A stretch of DNA of 64,000 bases from Cryobacterium sp. SO1 (GTDB lineage: Bacteria; Actinomycetota; Actinomycetes; Actinomycetales; Microbacteriaceae): NCBI RefSeq assembly GCF_004210215.2, contig NZ_CP067394.1:1364001-1428000 (forward strand), written 5' to 3'. Made by a program: the position numbers and the translations under genes. Positions 25,699 to 33,458 of the stretch are shown one piece after another. Position 1 is the first letter of the stretch, and each line of letters opens with the position of its first letter. Under the pieces are notes generated by a model. It was not told where the DNA came from. It did no database searches and saw only the letters and a list, made by a program, of their open reading frames with translations.

Positions 25699-26983
25699 AA
25701 ACCACTGATCTCGTGCGCACAGCCTTCGCCAACACCTTCCGCAGCAGGTGCGCACCACGCTGACCGTTCTCGCCCTGTTTGTTGGCGCATTCACTCTCAC
25801 CATCACGACCGCACTCGGGGCCGGCGTCTCGGACTACGTGACCAAACAGGTGGCCTCCCTCGGCGCGAACGACGTCTTTCTCATTTCGCGGGCCTCAACC
25901 GCCACGGCCACCGACAGTGGCCCCCAGAAGTACGACCCCGCGACCTCCAGCCCTGGAACCGGCACGAGCAACCCACTCACCGGTTCTGCGGGTGCGCTGA
26001 CCGACGCCGACATAACGACCCTGTACAACATCGAGGGCCTGCGAGACGTCGCCCCCATCTCAGCAGTCGCCATCGACTGGATCGAACAGGCCGGCGGCGA
26101 GAAGTACCAGTTCACGATCGCGCCGACGTCATCGATCGCCCAATCGGACCTCGCGGCCGGGAGCCAGCTGGACTCCTCGAGCCCAGACTTTCACGTTGTC
26201 TTGCCGGAGGACTATGTGGAACCGCTTGGTTTGGGGAACACTGCTGACGCTGTGGGTGCAACGGTCACCCTCGGATTCACCGACGTCGTGGGCGGTCAGC
26301 ACACCGAGACGGCTACAGTCGTCGGAGTGTCGAACACGAGCCTGCTCAACGCCGGAGCGGGTGCGAACTCGGCACTGGTCGATGCGGTCGCCGAGCAGCA
26401 GAAAGCCGGATCCGAGGCCCCGAACCGGTTTCAGGTGGCAGTCGCCCACTTCCCTACGGATGCTTCCGACGAAGACATCGCCCAGCTGAAGAACGACATC
26501 GCCGCTGCCGGGATGTCGGCCCAAACCATCGAGGATCAGTTGGGGACAGTGCAGACGATTATCACCGGCATCACGGGCGTCCTCAACGCGTTCGCCATCA
26601 TCGCCCTGCTGGCCGCTGCGTTCGGCATCGTCAACACCCTTCTGATGAGCGTGCAGGAACGCACCAGAGAGATCGGTCTGATGAAAGCGATGGGAATGGG
26701 CAGCGGTCGTATCTTCGCCTTGTTCAGTCTCGAAGCCATTGTCATCGGCTTCCTCGGCAGTGCGCTCGGCGTCGTCGTGGCGATCGCCGTGGGACTGCCT
26801 CTGAACGTGGCGCTCGCCGGCGGCCCGCTCTCGGGACTCTCCGGCCTCGACCTCCTGCTGTTTCAGCCCTCGGGAATCATCGGCGTGATCGCCTTGATCG
26901 TGGTCATCGCGTTCCTCGCGGGCACACTTCCCGCCCGCAGGGCAGCGAGGAAGAATCCCATCGACGCTCTACGCTACGAATAG
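25695..26983 (+). pseudogene. MacB/FtsX-type ABC exporter permease, 5' frameshift
   Basis: ATG 25695 has GGAGG upstream and reads MKTTDLVRTAFANTFRSR before a stop. One base appears to be missing near 25747: the next frame continues VRTTLTVLALFVGAFTLTIT through the full permease. The rest is intact: periplasmic MacB core domain, then ITGVLNAFAIIALLAAAFGI, REIGLMKAMGMGSGRIFALF and the C-terminal PARRAARKNPIDALRYE. A shortened protein could start at GTG 25748. With the ATPase gone, export cannot work. Confidence 0.75.
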
Positions 26984-26986
26984 ACC

Positions 26987-27586
26987 ATGAACGAGACGAT
27001 GAGCACGCGCGGGAGCAACGCCAGGGGTCGAGCGACCGCTCGCGCCATCGAATCCGCGGTAGTGCGGCTCGCCGCCGAACACGGCGCAGCCGCACTGACC
27101 GTCGACCAAATCTGCACGGAAGCCGGTATCGCGCAGCGAACGTTCTTCAATCACTTCGACACCAAAGAAGACGCCCTGCTGGGCAAGGAACTGCCCCGGA
27201 TCGACGAGCAGCGCACCCGTGAGTACCTCAGCTCGCGCAGTATCGGGGTGCTGTCGGGCGCACTCCATCTCGTGCGGATCCCCGTGGTCGACGAGGTCGA
27301 CCAGGAACTTCTGCGGGCCCGGATCGCTATTCTCAGAACCTCACCCGCCCTCGCGGAGCGACAGGCGATGCGGATGCTGCCCCTCGCAGACGAGGTGCAG
27401 AGCATCGTCAAGCTCAAACTCAGAGACCTCGACCCGAACCGATCCGAGGACGAACTCGACACGTCGGCCGCGCTCATCACCCAGATGGCGTCGGCGCTCA
27501 TGCTCAGCTCGGCGCTCCCGCCGACCGACGGATCGTCACCGCGCACCGTGCACGACCTCGCTTGGATTTGGCACCGGCTACTCTGA
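26987..27586 (+). CDS. TetR-family regulator
   Basis: A 199-residue regulator with the N-terminal helix-turn-helix ALTVDQICTEAGIAQRTFFN HFD and a variable C-terminal ligand domain. The TGA of the exporter permease is three bases before ATG 26987, so it was the third gene of the export operon, likely a sensor of the exported compound that has outlived its target. Confidence 0.85.
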   Translation: MNETMSTRGSNARGRATARAIESAVVRLAAEHGAAALTVDQICTEAGIAQRTFFNHFDTKEDALLGKELPRIDEQRTREYLSSRSIGVLSGALHLVRIPVVDEVDQELLRARIAILRTSPALAERQAMRMLPLADEVQSIVKLKLRDLDPNRSEDELDTSAALITQMASALMLSSALPPTDGSSPRTVHDLAWIWHRLL

Positions 27587-27620
27587 TCGTTGGCGAGTCC
27601 GGCACCGGCGGAGCGCTTGG

Positions 27621-28478
27621 TCAGGTTTTCCAGACGTCGGAGTAGTCGTCGATGAATTGCTCCAAGGTGATCGCGGGCTGCCCGGTGAGCTTGCGGATGG
27701 AGCGGTTGGGGAGCGCCGAGATGTTGAGTCGCACGATTCTGTGGATCATCTTCTGCACGGCGATGTAGTCCGCGGGGGCGCCCTCTGCGGTGAGCTGGGC
27801 CAGGTAGGCGGCTTCGCTGGGTCTGTCGTAGCGAATCGGGTGACCCAGTACGTCGGTCATGGTCTCGGCCACCTTGCGGTAGCTGAGGCTCTGTGGGCCT
27901 GAGAGTGTGTACGCCTTTCCGATGTGCCCGGGATGGGTGAGGGTTGCCGCTGCGGCCCGGCCGACGTCCCGCGCGTCGATGAACGCGGTGCGGGACCGGC
28001 CGGCGGGGACGAAGATCTCGCCGCGTTCACGGATTGGTCTGGCGTACGTTGTGGACAGGTTCTGCATGAAGAAGTTCGGCCGCAGGAAGGTGTAGGGGCT
28101 CCGCACCGAACGCAGGTACTTCTCGACGGCGTGATGCGGCGTGTTCCGGTTCACCTGCACACCCTGCAGCGAGAGGAAGGCGATCTGCCGGATGCCGCGG
28201 TGCTGCGCAGCGTCGATGACGGGGAAGAGCTTCGTTTGCACATCCGCGATGGCCGGCGGACGCATGAGGAACAACCGATCCGCTCCCTCGAGCGCCTGCT
28301 CGATGATCTCCGGTGCATCATCGAAGGAGAACTTCCGGACCTCTGCCCCGGGCGGCACGCGGTGGGCGTCGTGCGGGTCTCGGATTCCCGCGATCACCGA
28401 CTGCCCGAGCTCGAGCAGGTGCTTGACGACTGCGGAGCCGACTGTGCCGGTCGCGCCGGTGACGAAGACCGCTCCCAT
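27621..28478 (-). CDS. NmrA/SDR-like NAD(P)-binding protein
   Basis: A 285-residue Rossmann protein: FVTGATGTVGSAVVKHLLEL, AFLSLQGVQVN, TFLRPNFFMQNLSTTYA and AYTLSGPQSLSYRKVAETM. LRPNFFMQN is the NmrA-type signature. ATG 28478 overlaps the stop of the MarR gene (TGATG), and the three genes 29550 to 27621 form one coupled operon. Confidence 0.86.
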   Translation of the reverse strand: MGAVFVTGATGTVGSAVVKHLLELGQSVIAGIRDPHDAHRVPPGAEVRKFSFDDAPEIIEQALEGADRLFLMRPPAIADVQTKLFPVIDAAQHRGIRQIAFLSLQGVQVNRNTPHHAVEKYLRSVRSPYTFLRPNFFMQNLSTTYARPIRERGEIFVPAGRSRTAFIDARDVGRAAAATLTHPGHIGKAYTLSGPQSLSYRKVAETMTDVLGHPIRYDRPSEAAYLAQLTAEGAPADYIAVQKMIHRIVRLNISALPNRSIRKLTGQPAITLEQFIDDYSDVWKT

Positions 28479-28918
28479 CACGCGACCTCGACCCGGCTGA
28501 TCAGTGCCGCGAGTGTATCTAGCTCATCGGGTGAGAGTGAGGTGAACCATGGGGTCGTTCGCAGGACCGTTGCCGCCTCGAACGCAGCGACCTGGGTGGC
28601 CGCGGCATCGGTCAGTCGCCACACACGAACCCGCCCATCGAGGCCGGAGGGCGACTGCTCGACGAGATCCTGGTCGCGCAGCTGGTCCATGGTCTGAGTA
28701 ATCGCACCCGGTGTGACTCGAAGCGTCGCGGCGAGCCGGCCGGGGGCTACTGGCTCCGTCTCGTGGGCCAGCACGAACAGGATCTCCAGCTGGGTCCGCG
28801 TGAGAACCGCGTCACCGAACGGCGTCATCCGGGGGCTGGCCAACGCGCGGGACAGCGTGATGACCGACTCCAACACGCTACCGATCTGCGTGGCCCGGTC
28901 GATGAACAAAGTGTCCAT
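28478..28918 (-). CDS. MarR-family regulator
   Basis: A 146-residue winged-helix protein: LTRTQLEILFVLAHETEP, LAATLRVTPGAITQTMDQLR, VEQSPSGLDGRVRVWRLT. It is sandwiched between two NAD(P)-binding protein genes, overlapping both by four bases, so it is co-transcribed with its presumed targets. The perfect dyad TTTAGCTGCTAAA ahead of the operon is its likely operator. Confidence 0.86.
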   Translation of the reverse strand: MDTLFIDRATQIGSVLESVITLSRALASPRMTPFGDAVLTRTQLEILFVLAHETEPVAPGRLAATLRVTPGAITQTMDQLRDQDLVEQSPSGLDGRVRVWRLTDAAATQVAAFEAATVLRTTPWFTSLSPDELDTLAALISRVEVA

Positions 28919-29550
28919 CACGCGCTCACAAACGGTAGCTGGCCACTGTAGGTGCGGTCATCGATCTGGGTGAGGATGAAGTCGGCCAGATCGTCACGGC
29001 TGATCTGCGTACTGGCGTTCACCCCGACCCATCCGACCTGGTAGGAGCCCGTACCCGGCTTCTCGGTAAGGCGCGGGCCGCGGACGACCGTCCAGTCCAG
29101 TCCGGAGGACTCCAGCACGGCCAGGTGGCCCTTGGCATCGGCCAGCACGTGGCCGGCGAGAGTCTTCAGCAAGAACCGGATGACCACGTCAGGCACGCCG
29201 GGACGGTCGGAGGGCGCGGGGAGCCCTCCACCGGACAGGGTGACGACGCGAGTCACACCGTCGCGCTTCATCGCCGCCACAATCAGCGCTGTCCCGGTGG
29301 TCTGCAAGGTGTGAGGGGAGCCCTTCACCTGCCCGAAGAGGCTGAGCACAGCATCCGAGCCCCGCACCGTATGGTCGACGGCTGCTGCGTCGAGGACGTC
29401 CCCGGGAATGACCGTGAGTCGTGGAGAGAACACCGTCAGCTTGCCGGGGTCTCGGACGAGAGCGCGTACCTCGAATCCCGCATCGAGGGCGCGAGTGAGC
29501 ACGCGGCTGCCAGTTCTGCCTGTGGCGCCGAAGATACCAATAGTGGTCAT
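28918..29550 (-). CDS. NAD(P)-binding NmrA/YwnB-like protein
   Basis: A 210-residue short Rossmann protein with IGIFGATGRTGSRVLTRALD, VVTLSGGGLPAPS and LDWTVVRGPRLTEKP, resembling the flavin-reductase/biliverdin-reductase-B-like atypical SDRs. First gene of a three-gene operon. ATG 29550 is directly downstream of the dyad operator. Confidence 0.86.
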   Translation of the reverse strand: MTTIGIFGATGRTGSRVLTRALDAGFEVRALVRDPGKLTVFSPRLTVIPGDVLDAAAVDHTVRGSDAVLSLFGQVKGSPHTLQTTGTALIVAAMKRDGVTRVVTLSGGGLPAPSDRPGVPDVVIRFLLKTLAGHVLADAKGHLAVLESSGLDWTVVRGPRLTEKPGTGSYQVGWVGVNASTQISRDDLADFILTQIDDRTYSGQLPFVSA

Positions 29551-29558
29551 GAAATTAG

Positions 29559-29571
29559 TTTAGCTGCTAAA
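29559..29571. promoter_or_regulatory. candidate MarR operator
   Basis: TTTAGC-T-GCTAAA is a perfect 13-base palindrome starting eight bases before the ATG at 29550 (leftward gene). Location in the promoter/leader of an operon that itself encodes MarR suggests autorepression. Confidence 0.55.
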
Positions 29572-29656
29572 TCTTTAGGTGATGATCGTGAACGCTTCAA
29601 CCAAGGCCGGGACAGCCGCAACGCTTTCGGAAACCTGCCGCCACTAGTATGCCTAC

Positions 29657-30406
29657 GTGGCTTCAATGTTGTACGTTCAGATCGCTGACGACCTGCGTCG
29701 TCGCATCGTCAGTGGTGAGATGGCGCCGGGCGCCGAGGTTCCCAGTGAGGGTGAGCTTGCCGAGCTGTGGCACAGTTCCCGGGGGCCGATTCGCAATGCG
29801 TTGGCGGCTCTGCGCACCGAGGGACTCATCGAGACGCACCGCGGGCGTCCAGCGCGCGTCACCGAGCGCAAGGCGCAGCAAGCGGCGGATGTTTCGATCC
29901 CGTTCACGCGCTGGGCCCTGGGCATGGGTGCGGTACCCGGAGCCGTGACTCAGGAAATCACCCGTCGTCGCGCGGATGAGGAGAAGGCCCGAACCCTGGG
30001 TATCGAGACGGGTGCACCGATCGTGGATGTGGTGAGGCTGCGCCTACTGGATGGCCGGCCGACGATGCTCGAGCGATTGACCTTCATCGAGGAGGTCGGC
30101 AGGGTGCTGTTCGATGTCGATCTCGACACCGTGTCGATCACCGAGTACCTCGACCAGCGCGGCTGGGGCTACACCGACATCGACCATGAGATCGATGCGG
30201 TCGCGGCCGACGAGCTGGACGGCCGACTGCTTGATGTCCAACCGGGAACACCCATCCTGCGCCTGCACAGGGTCACTCGCGGCACCGACGGCCGGGTCTT
30301 CGAGGCCTCGGATGACCGCTACCGCAGCGACATCATCCGCTTCACGGTGTCGGCCTCGGGTCGGGCCCGTGAGGGCAGCCACTTCATCCGAGCGATCGGC
30401 GCGTAG
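29657..30406 (+). CDS. GntR/UTRA-family regulator (HutC/PhnF type) of the phosphonate operon
   Basis: A 249-residue regulator. The N-terminal GntR winged helix reads LRRRIVSGEMAPGAEVPSEG and RNALAALRTEGLIETHRGR; the C-terminal UTRA domain (about 95-245) binds a small effector. GTG 29657 is used; no clear ribosome site is seen. The gene converges on the phosphonate operon with only eight bases between the stops. An aminophosphonate or degradation product is the likely effector. Confidence 0.85.
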   Translation: MASMLYVQIADDLRRRIVSGEMAPGAEVPSEGELAELWHSSRGPIRNALAALRTEGLIETHRGRPARVTERKAQQAADVSIPFTRWALGMGAVPGAVTQEITRRRADEEKARTLGIETGAPIVDVVRLRLLDGRPTMLERLTFIEEVGRVLFDVDLDTVSITEYLDQRGWGYTDIDHEIDAVAADELDGRLLDVQPGTPILRLHRVTRGTDGRVFEASDDRYRSDIIRFTVSASGRAREGSHFIRAIGA

Positions 30407-30414
30407 CGGGAGAG

Positions 30415-31557
30415 TCAGTCGGGTGCGACCGCGATTCGCACCGCGCGGCCGTGTGCCGCCGCCGCGATGCCGGCGTCGAGGTCGCTCAGGGCCACGGTCG
30501 CGCCGACAAGCTCGTGCAGCGGATAGACGGTATGGCGGGCCTCAACGAAGCGGGCGGCCTCGATCAGGTGTCGAGGGGCATAATTGTGCACGCCGCGGAG
30601 GGTGAGAAGACGTCGTACCACCCGCTCCGGATCCAACGGCACCGCGTCGGTCGGAAAGACGCTGCCGACCAGAATGCACACTCCGCCGATCCGCACCGCC
30701 CCGATGGCCGAGGCGACGGCCGCGGGCGACCCGGATGCGTCGACAGCCACGGCGGGCTGCTCGTCGAACGTCGCGAGCGCGCGGGCGAGGCTGCCGGCGA
30801 CCTCGGGATCCAGGACCGGGTCGGCGGTCGCCACGGCGCCGAATCGGGAGGCGAGCGCGCGGCGGCTGCTCTCCGGGTCGACGACCACGACCCGGGCTCC
30901 GCGATCGGTCGCCATGGCGCAGATGGTGAGCCCGATGAGACCGGCACCGAACACGACGACGGCCTCGCCGGCGATGGGGGTGACGGCCGCCGCTGCGTCC
31001 AGAGCGGCGGCAGCGGTGGCGGTTCCGCACGACACGGGAGCGAGGACAGTGGCGTCGAGCGCCCGATCCACCGGCACGACAGCTGTGCCGGCACGCAGGT
31101 GCACGTGGGTGGCGAATCCGCCGCTGAGTTCCCAGCCACGCTCGAGCTGTTCGTGCCCGTACTTCCTGACGGTGCTGCACTTCTGCGGGAGCCCGCGGCC
31201 GCACGCCGCGCAGCTGCCGCATCCGACAGTCACAGACCAGACCACGCGGTCGCCCAGAGCGAGCGGTGAGCCCGCGGCCGTTATCGCGCCCGTACCGAGT
31301 GCGACGACCTGGCCCACCTGTTCGTGCCCGAGCACCAGTGGCGCGGGCACGGTGCGATGCCCCAGGGTGGTGTGTACGTCGGAACCGCAGATGGTCGCCA
31401 GTTCGATCTCGACCAGGGCGTCGCCGGGCGCGAGCACGACTGTCGGCACCGCGATGGCCTCGTGCTGTTTGCCGGGCGCGAGCCAGACCATCGCGGTCGG
31501 CGGTGGGTCGAGCTGCACCGACAGCCCCGGCCGGAGCTCGCTGGCGGCCTGGGTCAT
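30415..31557 (-). CDS. phosphonate-associated zinc alcohol dehydrogenase (TIGR03366-like)
   Basis: A 380-residue medium-chain dehydrogenase. The catalytic-zinc residues are C57 in ICGSDVHT and H78-E79 in LGHEQVG; the structural-zinc loop GCGSCAACGRGLPQKC has four cysteines; the NAD site reads VVFGAGLIGLT. A dehydrogenase of this subgroup is repeatedly found with the aminophosphonate oxidase/phosphonatase-like pair. It would oxidise or reduce an aldehyde or alcohol of the pathway. ATG 31557 overlaps the preceding stop (ATGA); last gene of the operon. Confidence 0.87.
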   Translation of the reverse strand: MTQAASELRPGLSVQLDPPPTAMVWLAPGKQHEAIAVPTVVLAPGDALVEIELATICGSDVHTTLGHRTVPAPLVLGHEQVGQVVALGTGAITAAGSPLALGDRVVWSVTVGCGSCAACGRGLPQKCSTVRKYGHEQLERGWELSGGFATHVHLRAGTAVVPVDRALDATVLAPVSCGTATAAAALDAAAAVTPIAGEAVVVFGAGLIGLTICAMATDRGARVVVVDPESSRRALASRFGAVATADPVLDPEVAGSLARALATFDEQPAVAVDASGSPAAVASAIGAVRIGGVCILVGSVFPTDAVPLDPERVVRRLLTLRGVHNYAPRHLIEAARFVEARHTVYPLHELVGATVALSDLDAGIAAAAHGRAVRIAVAPD

Positions 31558-33458
31558 CGGAGGCCGAGCTGCGGCACCGCGGCGAGGTCGCGCACACTGT
31601 CGAGCACAATGTCGGCTCCCGCATCCTGCAGCTGCTGACGGGTGTGGGCGCCGGTGACGACGCCGATCACCAGTCCGGCGCCGGCGTTGCGGCCGGAGAG
31701 GATGTCGCTGATGGTGTCCCCGACGACGGCGACGGCGGCGACCGCGCTCGCGCCGGTGGCGATCAGCGCCGAGAGAATCAGGTCCGGCGCAGGGCGGCCG
31801 CGGCCGGCGTCGGCGGGGGAGAGGGCGGCATCGACGGTCCAGTCGAGCCGGGTGAGTAGGGCGTCGCGGGTTTCCGGTGAAAAGCCGGTTGTGAGGGCCA
31901 CGGCGATTCCCGCGCCGCGCAGCTCCGCGATGGCCGCGGTCGCTCCGGGGATTTCGTGGACGCCCACTTCGTCGATCAGCTCGAAGTACGCGATCTCGAA
32001 CTCGCGGTTCGCGTTCTGGGCGGCCGCTTCGTCGCCGCCGGTGAGGTGACGGAAGACCTCGATCTTCGACTGACCCATGGTGTCCCGCACGTACTGCAGG
32101 GCCTCGTCGAGCGCGTCGCCCTCGGCGAGGTGCACCCGTCGGGCCGCACGGTCGAAGGCTCTCTCGACGATGCCGTCGTCGAGAACGGTGGTGCCGGCCA
32201 TGTCGAGCACCACCAGCTCGATGGCGGCGACGGGAGCGTGGGTGTGATCGAGAGTGAGTGTCATGATCGTGTGCTTTCTTGTTGGCGGAACGAAAATGTT
32301 GTCGAGCCAGCCGCCGACAACGTGCTCGGCGAGGCCGAGACCCGTTGTCATGCCGATGCCGGTGGTGACAACGGTGACCAGCACGCCGGGCTCGACCTCG
32401 TCGACGAGGAATTCCTCCGGCGCGGTGGCGTAGACGCCTTGCCAGCGCTCGAGGACCTCGGGGGAGACCCCGAAGAGCTCCTCGAACGCCCCGAGGAAGG
32501 CGTGAGCCGCCGCTTCGGGCTGGAAGGGCTGGATTGCCGGGCCCGTCCAATGGCTGTCGCCGACGATGAACGATCCGTCGGGCAACTGGGTGTACATCTG
32601 ATTGAGGTCGAGCGCGGCGAGATCGGGGCGTTCCCGGTGCAGCCGCTCCCGCACGGCGGCGAAGGCCGGCACCCGGGCGAAGGCGCTGTACCGGATGAGC
32701 GACCAGCCGGTCAGCAGGGGGCCACCGAGCGGCGTGGCGAGATCGGCGCGCACCCGCAACATGTCGAGCCCGCACCGGGTGACCCCGTGCCGCTCGGCCA
32801 GCTCGGGGTAGAGCTGATCGATGTCGTGGTTCACCGCCACCACGACGAGCCCGGTGTCGATGGGCCCACGACTCGTCTCGACACGGCCGGTGGCCACTCG
32901 CGTGACGTTGGTGCGCATCCGAAATTCGACGCCCCGGCCTTCGAGATACCGGCGGATGGCCAGAGCGGCTTCGCGCGGGTTCACCTGCAGGTCGTAGGGC
33001 AGCAGTGCCCCGCCGATCGTCGAGCCGGCGGGCAGGGCCGCCCGGCGCTCGATCTCGGTCGGCGAGAGCAGCTCCACCTCGGCGCGCCCCAGGGGTGGGC
33101 GGTCACCCGGCGCGCACCCGTCGCGGTCAGCGGCGAATTGTCGTAGCAGTGTGAGCTCGTCGTCGTGTCGAGCCGCGACGAGGGTGCCGGCGTCGTCGAT
33201 CCAGAAACCGGCATCGCGGGCCAGGCGCAGCCAGATCTCACGTGCCGTGAGCGCGTAGTCCCTCGCCGCTCCGCTCTGCGGGGTGAAGCAGAGGTGCCCG
33301 AAATTGCGGATCGTGGCTCCCACGATGCTCGCACTGCGGTCGATCACAACCACCGAGCGGCCGCGGTCCACGGCCGCGAGGGCGGCGCCGAGCCCCACGA
33401 TGCCGGCGCCGACCACCGCCACGTCGTAGCGGCTTGCGGTGCGGATACCGGCGCTCAT
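31554..33458 (-). CDS. fused FAD aminophosphonate oxidase-like and phosphonatase-like HAD protein
   Basis: A single 634-codon frame. Residues 1-398 are a glycine-oxidase-like FAD enzyme: VAVVGAGIVGLGAALAAVDR, ATIRNFGHLCFTPQSG and a C-terminal VVTTGIGMTTGLGLAEHVVG, matching the phosphonate-linked TIGR03364 group. Residues 399-634 are a HAD hydrolase of the phosphonatase-like TIGR03351 group: D419 in VVLDMAGTTV, K465 in MGQSKIEVFRHLTG (at the place of the Schiff-base lysine in phosphonoacetaldehyde hydrolase), TTGFSPETRD and VVGDTISDIL. These are normally two adjacent genes. Here no stop separates them; the joint reads GWLDNIFVPPTRKHTIM. A separate start at ATG 32264 has only a weak ribosome site. 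Predicted: deamination to a phosphono-aldehyde, then C-P cleavage. Confidence 0.85.
   Translation of the reverse strand: MSAGIRTASRYDVAVVGAGIVGLGAALAAVDRGRSVVVIDRSASIVGATIRNFGHLCFTPQSGAARDYALTAREIWLRLARDAGFWIDDAGTLVAARHDDELTLLRQFAADRDGCAPGDRPPLGRAEVELLSPTEIERRAALPAGSTIGGALLPYDLQVNPREAALAIRRYLEGRGVEFRMRTNVTRVATGRVETSRGPIDTGLVVVAVNHDIDQLYPELAERHGVTRCGLDMLRVRADLATPLGGPLLTGWSLIRYSAFARVPAFAAVRERLHRERPDLAALDLNQMYTQLPDGSFIVGDSHWTGPAIQPFQPEAAAHAFLGAFEELFGVSPEVLERWQGVYATAPEEFLVDEVEPGVLVTVVTTGIGMTTGLGLAEHVVGGWLDNIFVPPTRKHTIMTLTLDHTHAPVAAIELVVLDMAGTTVLDDGIVERAFDRAARRVHLAEGDALDEALQYVRDTMGQSKIEVFRHLTGGDEAAAQNANREFEIAYFELIDEVGVHEIPGATAAIAELRGAGIAVALTTGFSPETRDALLTRLDWTVDAALSPADAGRGRPAPDLILSALIATGASAVAAVAVVGDTISDILSGRNAGAGLVIGVVTGAHTRQQLQDAGADIVLDSVRDLAAVPQLGLR

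Noticed and set aside
32250..32290. Treating the fused oxidase/phosphatase as two genes
   Set aside because: There is no stop codon between the domains and only a weak ribosome site before ATG 32264; recorded instead as a fusion with the error possibility noted.
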